Shown piece by piece: positions 1-5,608 of a stretch of DNA of 8,072 bases. Every line of letters begins with the position of its first letter. Position 1 is the stretch's first letter. Under the pieces are notes generated by a model, which did not search any database, had not been told where the DNA came from, and was given only the letters and a program-made list of their open reading frames with translations. A program made the position numbers and the translations under genes. The stretch covers positions 1 to 8,072 of the forward strand of contig JBNJEM010000352.1 in assembly GCA_051745935.1 (NCBI GenBank), written 5' to 3'. This stretch comes from JBNJEM01 sp051745935. Lineage in GTDB: Bacteria > Planctomycetota > Planctomycetia > Pirellulales > Pirellulaceae.

Positions 1-100
1 ATACCGCTCGCGGATGACTGTCTCCGCCGCGAGTCCGACCAACGGGAGGACGCCTTGCGCCGGGCCGCTTTCCACTCGGAAAAATTCGACCGCCTGAAAA
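1..100 (+). repeat. Dispersed 100-bp repeat element, diverged copy at window edge
   Basis: This stretch aligns without indels to each unit of the tandem array at 1666-2165 and to the inverted copy at 3842-3941. By hand count it differs from the inverted copy at 11 of 100 positions. Element positions 28-52 are identical in all seven copies in the window. It carries the CTCCGCCGC variant near element position 22, as the inverted copy does, whereas the array copies read GGTGCGTCGC there. The element may continue left of the window, since the other two loci share about 18 more bases upstream of this point. It could be a mobile or REP-like element, or the 3' end of a gene from which the other copies derive (see the partial CDS entry). 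Confidence 0.85.
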
Positions 101-111
101 AGATTCCGTGA
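1..111 (+). CDS. Possible C-terminal end of an upstream gene (partial)
   Basis: Frame 1 is open from the first base to a TGA at 109-111 and would encode about 36 residues ending in RAAFHSEKFDRLKKIP. The peptide is charged and looks helical (RRESDQREDALRR), as a real C-terminal tail might. I do not recognise the protein. The same frame in the other repeat copies reads RRESDQREDGLRRA(T/A)FHPE(E/K)SNRLKY, so those copies could be fragments of such a gene. Against a coding role, the 25-base core is identical even at third codon positions, and differences among copies fall on amino-acid-changing as well as silent sites, which suggests DNA-level rather than protein-level constraint. The upstream part lies outside the window, so this is only a possibility. 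Confidence 0.25.
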   Translation: MPLADDCLRRESDQREDALRRAAFHSEKFDRLKKIP

Positions 112-117
112 CCGTGG

Positions 118-190
118 GCGAATCGCGGGTACGCGAATCGCGTCATCGCGACGTCCTCGTTTCTTGAAACGCTGATTCTTGAAACTCTGA
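118..190 (+). promoter_or_regulatory. Candidate ECF-type promoter and 15-bp tandem duplications upstream of the sigma gene
   Basis: Two separate 15-bp tandem duplications lie here: GCGAATCGCG recurs at 118-127 and 133-142, and TTCTTGAAACGCTGA (161-175) is followed directly by TTCTTGAAACTCTGA (176-190), 14 of 15 identical. The second pair supplies GAAAC at 166-170 and TCTGA at 186-190 with a 15-base gap. This resembles the GGAAC / TCTGA spacing known for sigma-E-type promoters and would start transcription about 35 bases before the sigma gene. ECF sigma genes often control themselves, so autoregulation is a reasonable inference, but the -35 match is imperfect and no transcription data exist here. 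Confidence 0.3.
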
Positions 191-231
191 CGGCCCCTAA
201 TGAGTACTCACGGGCAGCGAGGTGGAAGCTT

Positions 232-807
232 GTGACTGAGGAGGCACCCTTGACGGATGATATTCGCCAGCTCATTCACCGCTGTAAAGCCGGTGACCAA
301 CAGGCCATGCTGGAACTGGTCAATTGCTTCCGGGGCCAAGTTTTCGGTTTGTGCTATCGGATGCTTGGGCATCGACAGGACGCCGAGGACGCTGCACAGG
401 AAACCTTTGAGCGGGCCTTGAAAAACCTCAAGACGTGGGATCCGAACCGGAAGTTCGAACCGTGGTTGTTGGCGATCGCTGGGAATCGCTGTCGAACGGT
501 GCTCTCCCGGCGGATGCGAAGGCCCCGGCCACGCCCGCTGTGTGAGCCGGTGGCTTCCGGTTCCCCGGACATGCAAGCGGCCCAACAATTGGCCGAAGAA
601 GTCGAACTGGCACTCCAATCGGTGCGCCCGCAATATCGCGAAGCCTTTGTCTTGTTTCATGAACGTGAACTGAGTTACTCGCAAATCGCCGAAGTGATGG
701 ATTGCCCCATCGGCACCGTGCGAACATGGATTCACCGGGCGCGACGAGAACTCGTCCGGTTTCTCCAAGCTCGTGAAGTCGTGGAGGCCCCTTATGCTAT
801 GCAGTGA
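232..807 (+). CDS. ECF-type RNA polymerase sigma factor (sigma-70 family)
   Basis: The 191-residue protein has the two-domain ECF layout and the usual family length. Region 2 (about residues 28-93) contains DAEDAAQETF (50-59) and the FEPWLLAIAGNRCR segment (75-88) that contact core polymerase and the -10 element. A proline/arginine-rich linker (94-113) leads to region 4 (about 124-178), with the helix-turn-helix LSYSQIAEVMDCPIGTVRTWIHRARREL (147-174) that reads the -35 element. The GTG start at 232 is chosen because GAGGTGG at 219-225 lies six bases upstream and the protein begins just before region 2. The next gene overlaps its end by 14 bp and encodes a zinc-finger membrane protein, the expected anti-sigma partner. 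It would redirect RNA polymerase to a stress or envelope regulon when released. The exact ECF subgroup and the inducing signal cannot be read from the sequence. Confidence 0.93.
   Translation: MTEEAPLTDDIRQLIHRCKAGDQQAMLELVNCFRGQVFGLCYRMLGHRQDAEDAAQETFERALKNLKTWDPNRKFEPWLLAIAGNRCRTVLSRRMRRPRPRPLCEPVASGSPDMQAAQQLAEEVELALQSVRPQYREAFVLFHERELSYSQIAEVMDCPIGTVRTWIHRARRELVRFLQAREVVEAPYAMQ
783..787 (+). promoter_or_regulatory. Shine-Dalgarno site deciding the anti-sigma start
   Basis: GGAGG lies inside the end of the sigma gene, six bases before the ATG at 794. It favours that ATG over the upstream in-frame ATG at 773, which has no comparable site. It also suggests translational coupling of the two genes. 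Confidence 0.7.
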
Positions 808-1465
808 ATTTGATGCTCGCATGCACAAGCTGCTGGATGAGCGGAAGGCGCCGGAGCAGGATTCCGTGTTGCGATGCCACGCCCAAAACTGCCCGCGATG
901 CGCGGCGCGGCTCGAAACCATGGTCTGCTTGCTTGACTCCCTAGCGCTGTCCGAGACTCCCGCGCTCCCCCCGGAGTTCGCTCAACGGGTCGTGGAGTCC
1001 GTGGACCAGCACCCGACGGCACGGGCTTCGTCCACTCGCGGGGCTCCCACTCGCCTTTTGCCCCTCATGGTTATGGCCGCTAGCCTGCTCCTGATCGCCG
1101 TGCCACTCGCCTGGTATGCGATGAAACCGGAAGACGTTGTCGTTCGTTCCCCTTCCCGTCCATCGCCGCCACCCAAGTCGGAGGCAACGAAAACGATATC
1201 CTCCCCCACCAGGGTGCCCACGGGGGCCAATGAAGGCTGGTTGCTGTCCGACCCGCTGTCGGAACTCTATTCGCAAACGACTCGGGAGCGTCACCGGGAG
1301 CAGATGAACCGACTCGCCGACGATCTTCGTCCGATCGCCACCCCCTTCAACGCCGCCTTGACCGCTATTCGGCGTTCCATACCGGTGGACACCTCCGAGG
1401 CCGAAGGAGAGCCTCACGCTGCAGCCCCTCCCGCTGCGTCCCCTCACGTGTCCTGGTCGCTCTAG
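794..1465 (+). CDS. Membrane-anchored zinc-finger anti-sigma factor
   Basis: From the ATG at 794 the product is 223 residues. The N-terminus has the zinc-binding anti-sigma (zf-HC2-like) pattern: Cys3, then His29-x3-Cys33-x2-Cys36. This domain normally clamps the cognate ECF sigma factor in the cytoplasm. One transmembrane helix spans about residues 88-109 (LLPLMVMAASLLLIAVPLAWYA), leaving roughly 110 residues outside the membrane. The outer part is rich in proline, serine and alanine, with an Arg/Glu-rich stretch near RERHREQMNRLADDLRP, and has no domain I recognise. It probably holds the sigma factor encoded just upstream until a signal triggers release, perhaps by proteolysis as in other systems of this type. 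An in-frame ATG at 773 would add seven residues (MKSWRPL) but lacks a ribosome site. The identification as an anti-sigma rests on the zinc motif, topology and gene order. Confidence 0.85.
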   Translation: MLCSEFDARMHKLLDERKAPEQDSVLRCHAQNCPRCAARLETMVCLLDSLALSETPALPPEFAQRVVESVDQHPTARASSTRGAPTRLLPLMVMAASLLLIAVPLAWYAMKPEDVVVRSPSRPSPPPKSEATKTISSPTRVPTGANEGWLLSDPLSELYSQTTRERHREQMNRLADDLRPIATPFNAALTAIRRSIPVDTSEAEGEPHAAAPPAASPHVSWSL

Positions 1466-1665
1466 ATTGCCCGGGTCTCGAGGCTTTCAGCCCAGCCAAG
1501 TAGCCCGCCGGGTGGGGCACGATCCATACCACCGGCGCGGTCGCGCAGAGAACCAAACCCGCAATCTTTGCTACACCCCTACATTTTTCCTGCGCCCTCA
1601 GGTTTCCCCGGTTTACCGTCCGATGGTTTGTCCAGGATCAACCGTGGTCCCCCAGGAGGCCTGTT
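1466..1665. other. Spacer between anti-sigma gene and 100-bp array
   Basis: About 200 bp without a credible gene or a clear terminator. Its last 18 bases (1648-1665 and into the array) matter: CCAGGAGGCCTGTTATACC also occurs, with two changes (CCAGGAGGACGGTTATACC), on the minus strand beside the inverted element near 3941-3954. The element therefore extends at least 14 bases left of the tandem unit. Confidence 0.6.
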
Positions 1666-2165
1666 ATACCGGTCGCGCATGACTTGGTGCGTCGCGAGTC
1701 CGACCAACGGGAGGACGGCTTGCGTCGGGCAACTTTCCACCCCGAAAAATCCAACCGCCTGAAATATACCGGTCGCGGATGACTTGGTGCGTCGCGAGTC
1801 CGACCAACGGGAGGACGGCTTGCGTCGGGCAACTTTCCACCCCGAAAAATCCAACCGCCTGAAATATACCGGTCGCGGATGACTTGGTGCGTCGCGAGTC
1901 CGACCAACGGGAGGACGGCTTGCGTCGGGCAACTTTCCACCCCGAAGAATCCAACCGCCTGAAATATACCGGTCGCGGATGACTTGGTGCGTCGCGAGTC
2001 CGACCAACGGGAGGACGGCTTGCGTCGGGCAACTTTCCACCCGGAAGAATCCAACCGCCTGAAATATACCGGTCGCGGATGACTTGGTGCGTCGCGAGTC
2101 CGACCAACGGGAGGACGGCTTGCGTCGGGCAACTTTCCACCCGGAAGAATCCAACCGCCTGAAAT
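1666..2165 (+). repeat. Tandem array: five copies of a 100-bp element
   Basis: Units start at 1666, 1766, 1866, 1966 and 2066, each exactly 100 bp. They are nearly identical. Unit 1 has C instead of G at 1678. Units 1-2 read CCCCGAAAAAT, unit 3 reads CCCCGAAGAAT, and units 4-5 read CCCGGAAGAAT near element position 75, so changes accumulate stepwise along the array. Related single copies lie at 1-100 (same strand) and 3842-3941 (opposite strand, 8 differences from units 4-5). The left flank shares about 14-18 bases with the inverted copy's flank, but the right flank (TATTCGAGAAGCC) matches neither. This points to local amplification of one resident element. Because 100 is not a multiple of three, reading frames rotate through the array; long open frames on the minus strand are a by-product and I do not call genes there. 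The array ends 34 bp before the next gene. Confidence 0.97.
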
Positions 2166-2194
2166 ATTCGAGAAGCCGTTCCAGTGACGTTCAT

Positions 2195-2199
2195 GGGAG
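2195..2199 (+). promoter_or_regulatory. Shine-Dalgarno-like site for the small basic protein
   Basis: GGGAG directly abuts the ATG at 2200, which is too close for normal use. It lies nine bases before an in-frame GTG at 2209, a normal distance. The true start may therefore be GTG 2209. Confidence 0.4.
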
Positions 2200-2595
2200 A
2201 TGCAATACGTGGCCAGTTCGAAGAAAAGTTCGAAGAAAAGCGAAGTGTCAGTTGACAGACGTTCGACGAACGATCGCCGTTCCGGGCAGGACCGCCGGCG
2301 GAAAAACGAACCGGTCCCAGAGGAGCGGCGCGCGGGGCACCGACGCCAGGGACAGCGACGCCGTCAGATCGATCCCACCACCTGTGAACGGGATTACAGC
2401 GACGAGGAAATCGAGTTCATGCAGGCCCTCGATGCCTATAAACGGGCCAATGGTCGCATGTTCCCCACGTGTAGTGAAATCCTGGAAGTCGTTCGCGAAA
2501 TGGGATATGTTCGTCTGCCGCGAGATGAGGAGTCGGCGGCGGAAAGTGACGTGGGTGAGCAAGACAACGACTGTGCCGCGGCGGGGAAAGAGTGA
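2200..2595 (+). CDS. Small basic protein with arginine-rich N-terminus and HTH-like C-terminal domain; function unknown
   Basis: The product is 131 residues from ATG 2200 (128 if GTG 2209 is used, which fits the GGGAG site better). The N-terminus holds a perfect SSKKSSKK duplication, made by a 12-bp tandem repeat at 2215-2238. Repeated DRRS / DRR / ERR / HRR motifs follow (residues 19-55), probably disordered and nucleic-acid binding or polar-surface binding. Residues 66-106 (YSDEEIEFMQALDAYK... GRMFPTCSEILEVVREMGYVRL) look folded and resemble the short helix-turn-helix of LexA-type N-terminal domains (GxxPTxxEI pattern). I recall similar small proteins in Pirellulales genomes but know no function. 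The tail after 107 is acidic. The gene sits 34 bp after the repeat array, so its promoter region is either the array or the short gap. It is a real gene by its conserved-looking domain; a transcription-factor role is only an inference. Confidence 0.75.
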   Translation: MQYVASSKKSSKKSEVSVDRRSTNDRRSGQDRRRKNEPVPEERRAGHRRQGQRRRQIDPTTCERDYSDEEIEFMQALDAYKRANGRMFPTCSEILEVVREMGYVRLPRDEESAAESDVGEQDNDCAAAGKE

Positions 2596-2905
2596 GCCGA
2601 GCGCTTCCGCCGGGCTCCACACCGTTGTTGCCGCAAGAGGTGGGGCCCATGGGGGTTCCGATGACGTGACGCGCCGCGCCCTAGCGGAAATGCCAGCTGG
2701 GGCGAGAGTTCATGGCCCCACTATCCCCGCGCGGGGGGGAACCCCGAATCCGACCTTGCCTCATTGCTGAAATCCCTGTACGCTCTTCACCTTGCGGATT
2801 GATGGGACCCATGCCAATTGTCTGACACCGACTGAGACGCCACGGCGTAAGCGAAGCGAACTGAAATGCAGGGTGGACGAACATCGACTCAATTGAGGTG
2901 CCAAG
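2596..2905. other. Gene-free spacer before the TPR lipoprotein gene
   Basis: About 310 bp without a credible gene. It holds a perfect 12-bp GC palindrome at 2725-2736 and an overlapping CGGGG / CCCCG hairpin (2732-2746) with no T-run, so it is at most a weak terminator. An ACGCC-AC-GGCGT inverted repeat lies near 2837-2848. A Shine-Dalgarno site, GAGGTG, lies at 2895-2900, overlapping a 10-bp palindrome CTCAATTGAG at 2888-2897. No convincing promoter was seen. Confidence 0.5.
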
Positions 2906-3655
2906 GTGTTGGGGAAGTCTGATCAACGGCCGAAGGGCGGTCGAGCATGCCATGCGAGTGGTTGGATGATCGTTGCCCTGCTGACGGTCACCAGCGGCTG
3001 TGGTCTGGTCACGACCGGTCAGAACATGCAAGGCGTACGGCTCTACCAGCAGGGGCAACTGCACGGCGCCATGAAAAAGTTTCAGCATGCCATGGCCACG
3101 AACCCGGACGACGCCGATGCCTACTATAACTTGGCGGTCGCTTTGCACCAAATGGGCAAGATGAACAACGATTCCAAGGCCTTACAACAGTCTGAACAAC
3201 TGTACAATGAGTGTTTGAACCGGAACCCCGACCACACGGATTGCCACCGTGCACTGGCCGTGCTCCTGGTTGAGACGGATCGATCGGATCGAGCTTTTGT
3301 GCTCTTGAAGAACTGGGCGACTCGCGCTCCTGAAAACCCCGACGCCCGAGTGGAGCTGGCTCGCCTTTATCACGAATTCGGCGATCTAAAGACAGCGGAA
3401 CTCCAGTTGCAGCAAGCGCTGCAATTGGACCAAGCCAATGAGCGTGCCTGGACGGCGATGGCCTGGTTACGAGAATCCAATGGGGAGTACCAACAGGCGC
3501 TGGCCAATTACCAGCGGGCCTATGCCCTTAATGGCTATAGCCCTTCCCTTGCCAACCGTATTGCGGCGTTGAACAACGCGGCGGACACCACGGGGACGTA
3601 TCCCGCCGGGACGCGGACGGTGGACGCCCAGGCTGCCCCCGTCGCTCGATATTAG
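2906..3655 (+). CDS. TPR-repeat lipoprotein
   Basis: The 249-residue product starts with a basic stretch, then a hydrophobic segment (about 20-29, WMIVALLTVT) and a TSGC lipobox with Cys32 as the likely lipidated residue. The -3 position is Thr rather than the usual Leu, so lipidation is likely but not certain. Residues about 41-215 form roughly five tetratricopeptide repeats, visible as YQQGQLHGAMKKFQHAMATNP, AYYNLAVALHQMGK, PDARVELARLYHEFGDLKTAELQLQQAL and NGEYQQALANYQRAYALN. The C-terminal 30 residues are low complexity. GTG 2906 is chosen because GAGGTG lies five bases upstream and the signal sequence follows at the right place. TPR lipoproteins act as scaffolds for protein assembly in the envelope; PilF/PilW pilotins have this layout, but no pilus genes are nearby, so the partner is unknown. 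Part of the second repeat carries an insertion (about 85-95). Confidence 0.88.
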   Translation: MLGKSDQRPKGGRACHASGWMIVALLTVTSGCGLVTTGQNMQGVRLYQQGQLHGAMKKFQHAMATNPDDADAYYNLAVALHQMGKMNNDSKALQQSEQLYNECLNRNPDHTDCHRALAVLLVETDRSDRAFVLLKNWATRAPENPDARVELARLYHEFGDLKTAELQLQQALQLDQANERAWTAMAWLRESNGEYQQALANYQRAYALNGYSPSLANRIAALNNAADTTGTYPAGTRTVDAQAAPVARY

Positions 3656-3818
3656 TGCGTGGCGCGGGCGGGGGGAGACCACGGACCGAGCCGCGACGTG
3701 TCCGAGCGTTGTCCCGGAAATCATTTTCTCTTTTAAGCCGCCCATCCTCGGGCCCGCTCCTCTCTCATCCGGTTGCGGCGCGTCCTTGTTCGACGACGTG
3801 TCCTTCTCAGATCTCGGA

Positions 3819-3834
3819 GGATTCCTTAGAATCC
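3819..3834. repeat. Perfect hairpin GGATTC-CTTA-GAATCC beside the inverted element
   Basis: Six-base perfect arms around a four-base loop, ending seven bases left of the inverted 100-bp element. The same two hexamers, in swapped order, form the hairpin at 4013-4027. Confidence 0.7.
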
Positions 3835-3841
3835 GGGATAT

Positions 3842-3941
3842 ATTTCAGGCGGTTGGATTTTTCCGGGTGGAACGCTGCCCGACGCAAGCCGTCCTCCCGT
3901 TGGTCGGACTCGCGGCGGAGAAAGTCATCCGCGGCCGGTAT
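3842..3941 (-). repeat. Inverted single copy of the 100-bp element
   Basis: The reverse complement aligns end to end with the array units without indels, differing from units 4-5 at 8 of 100 positions. Most differences cluster at element positions 21-27, where this copy matches the window-start copy rather than the array. Its element-left flank on the minus strand (CCAGGAGGACGGTTATACC) matches the left flank of the array at 16 of 18 bases, so the element is longer than the tandem unit, about 116-120 bp. It lies in a spacer and disrupts no recognisable gene. No target-site duplication is obvious. Confidence 0.95.
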
Positions 3942-4012
3942 AACCGTCCTCCTGGCAGGGCACCGCCGCACGTCTTGTGGGCGGCTGGTAACTGATTTCA
4001 GGGGGCCTTGAA

Positions 4013-4027
4013 GAATCCTTTGGATTC
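4013..4027. repeat. Perfect hairpin GAATCC-TTT-GGATTC
   Basis: Six-base perfect arms around a three-base loop, about 70 bases right of the inverted 100-bp element. It uses the same hexamers as the hairpin at 3819-3834. There is no T-run after it, so it does not look like an intrinsic terminator. Confidence 0.65.
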
Positions 4028-4352
4028 CACTCTTTGGCGATATGCTCGGGCTTATTATTTCGTTGTTCGCGTTCAGTTGCACGTGAAACGACCGTGAATC
4101 GAGAACAGAGGCTATCCTGGGGGTCACGTGGTCCCTGGGAGGAGGCTTTGTCCCGATGGATCGCGGTCCAAAGGGGGACCGTGCTTGTCCCTCCCGGATC
4201 GGAACAAGTCCTTCTCACGCCGGGAACCGGAAGTATCCCCGAGGCGATCACGAATGGGAGCACGCGTTTGCGGCGTGAATGGCGGGGCGTGATTCGGGGA
4301 GGTCCGCGTGCGTCGGGTGCGTCACGGCGGCCCAGAAGCGGGGCAGGCGGCC

Positions 4353-4376
4353 GGGAGGGAATCGGGGACGCCGGGG
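4353..4376 (+). other. G-quadruplex motif upstream of serC
   Basis: Four G-runs (3, 3, 4 and 4 bases) are separated by loops A, AATC and ACGCC, meeting the classical G3+N1-7 pattern. A further GGGG lies at 4340-4343. The motif is on the serC coding strand, ending 122 bases before the serC start, so it would be in the leader RNA if the promoter lies upstream. Folding is not shown by sequence alone, and G-rich background makes chance occurrence plausible. Confidence 0.45.
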
Positions 4377-4498
4377 CCAGTACCTATGGCGTCATCAGGT
4401 GCGAGAACTCGCCGTGAGCGTGGTCTGGCCAGGGGCAACGTGCATAGGGCTGGCGGCCACGGCCGTCATTTTATAACAACATTTCGAGGATTCGTGAT

Positions 4499-5608
4499 AT
4501 GGCGACTTATGAAACGGCGAATCGAGTCTACAATTTTGCCGCGGGGCCGGCTGTCCTCCCCCTGCCAGTTCTGGAACAAGCCCAACGCGAACTTTTGGCG
4601 CTGCCTAATTGTGGTGCCTCAGTGATGGAGATTAGTCACCGGGGACAGGCATTTTCGGCAATTCTCAACGAGACGAAGGCAACCCTGGCGGAGCTGCTGA
4701 ATCTGCCCGAAAACTACGACATTTTGTTTTTGCAGGGCGGAGCCAGGCTGCAGTTTTCCATGGTTCCCATGAACATCTTGCGCGGCACGGGCAAACCGGC
4801 GGATTTCATCCTAACTGGCTCGTGGGGCAAAAAGGCACGGGACGAAGTGGCGAAGGAAGGTGAGCTCCATATGGCGTGGGACGGGAAAGAGACAGGCTAT
4901 ACGCAGGTTCCCGACGCCGCGGCATTACAGCTGAGCGACGATGCCGCCATGGTTCACATGACGTCGAACGAGACCATCGAGGGCGTGCAATTCGCCACGG
5001 AGCCGCAGGTGGGCAACGCCCCCTTGGTTTGTGATGCCTCTTCCGATTTCCTCTCGCGGCCGATTCCAGTGGAACGCTACGGCATTATTTACGCTTGCGC
5101 GCAGAAGAACGTGGGGCCGGCTGGCGTGACCGTCGTCGTGATTCGCAAAGACTTGTTGGAGCGTTGCCAGGACACGTTGCCCAGTTATTTGAACTATGCA
5201 CAACACGCCAAGGCCAACTCCATGTTCAATACGCCTCCAACCTTCGTCGTCTACATGGTCGGCCTGGTGGCAAAATGGCTGCGCGGCGAGATTGGGGGAC
5301 TTGCGGCCATGTCGGAAATCAATCATCGGAAAGCCGCGCTGCTGTATGAGGTGATTGACGAAAGCAACCAGTTCTACCGTGGCCACGCGAATCGCGATTC
5401 CCGGTCAGTGATGAACGTAACGTTTCGCCTGCCCACGGAGGAATTGGAAGCCGAATTCGTGGCGCAAGCGGCGCGGCGAGGACTCACCACGCTCAAGGGC
5501 CACCGCAGTGTCGGCGGTATCCGGGCATCGATATACAACGCGATGCCGATGGCGGGCGTCGAAAAGCTTCGCGATTACATGCGTGAGTTCCTGAAGAATA
5601 ACTCGTAG
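4499..5608 (+). CDS. serC: Phosphoserine aminotransferase
   Basis: SerC is a cytoplasmic PLP enzyme that converts 3-phosphohydroxypyruvate plus glutamate to 3-phosphoserine and 2-oxoglutarate, the second step of serine synthesis; many homologues also act in pyridoxal phosphate synthesis. The 369-residue length is typical. Family motifs run in order: NFAAGPAVLP (12-21), SVMEISHRG (41-49, His47-Arg48 for substrate binding), LFLQGGARLQF (76-86), TGSWGKKA (106-113, with Trp109 expected to stack on the cofactor ring), TSNET (155-159), CDASSDFLSRP (Asp179 expected to hold the pyridine nitrogen), AQKNVGPAG (Lys203, the expected Schiff-base lysine), and LKGHRSVGGIRASIYNAMP near 332-348. All key residues are present. 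ATG 4499 is supported by GAGGA eight bases upstream and by the position of the first motif. serA follows on the same strand after 552 bp and supplies its substrate. Confidence 0.97.
   Translation: MATYETANRVYNFAAGPAVLPLPVLEQAQRELLALPNCGASVMEISHRGQAFSAILNETKATLAELLNLPENYDILFLQGGARLQFSMVPMNILRGTGKPADFILTGSWGKKARDEVAKEGELHMAWDGKETGYTQVPDAAALQLSDDAAMVHMTSNETIEGVQFATEPQVGNAPLVCDASSDFLSRPIPVERYGIIYACAQKNVGPAGVTVVVIRKDLLERCQDTLPSYLNYAQHAKANSMFNTPPTFVVYMVGLVAKWLRGEIGGLAAMSEINHRKAALLYEVIDESNQFYRGHANRDSRSVMNVTFRLPTEELEAEFVAQAARRGLTTLKGHRSVGGIRASIYNAMPMAGVEKLRDYMREFLKNNS

Larger units (their letters stand above)
3656..4498. other. Long gene-poor spacer upstream of serC
   Basis: About 840 bp in which I see no credible gene; the open frames on both strands have low-complexity or repeat-derived translations and no recognisable domain. 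The stretch holds a CGGAC / GTCCG inverted repeat (3682-3704) followed by T-rich sequence (3721-3735), which might end TPR gene transcription. It then holds the inverted 100-bp element (3842-3941), two 6-bp-stem hairpins beside it, and a G-rich tract with a quadruplex motif (4353-4376). A CGGCC-AC-GGCCG inverted repeat near 4453-4464, followed by CATTTTATAA, lies shortly before serC and could be a weak terminator or leader structure. The serC Shine-Dalgarno site is GAGGA at 4486-4490. Confidence 0.6.

Noticed and set aside
208..921. 237-residue minus-strand open frame opposite the sigma gene
   Set aside because: It is the antisense shadow of a confidently identified ECF sigma gene and has no domain of its own.
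1693..1733. Conserved RNA stem GTCCGAC / GTCGGGC inside the 100-bp element
   Set aside because: The window-start copy changes one arm to GCCGGGC, creating an A-C mismatch without compensation, so the stem is not supported by covariation.
1666..2165. CRISPR array
   Set aside because: The 100-bp units abut directly with no unique spacers, and no cas genes are near.
2084..2770. 228-residue + strand open frame from the array through the small-protein gene
   Set aside because: It starts inside a repeat unit and shadows the gene at 2200-2595 in another frame; its translation is low complexity.
4034..4417. 127-residue open frame upstream of serC
   Set aside because: No ribosome site, no recognisable domain, and a translation dominated by Arg/Gly from G-rich DNA.
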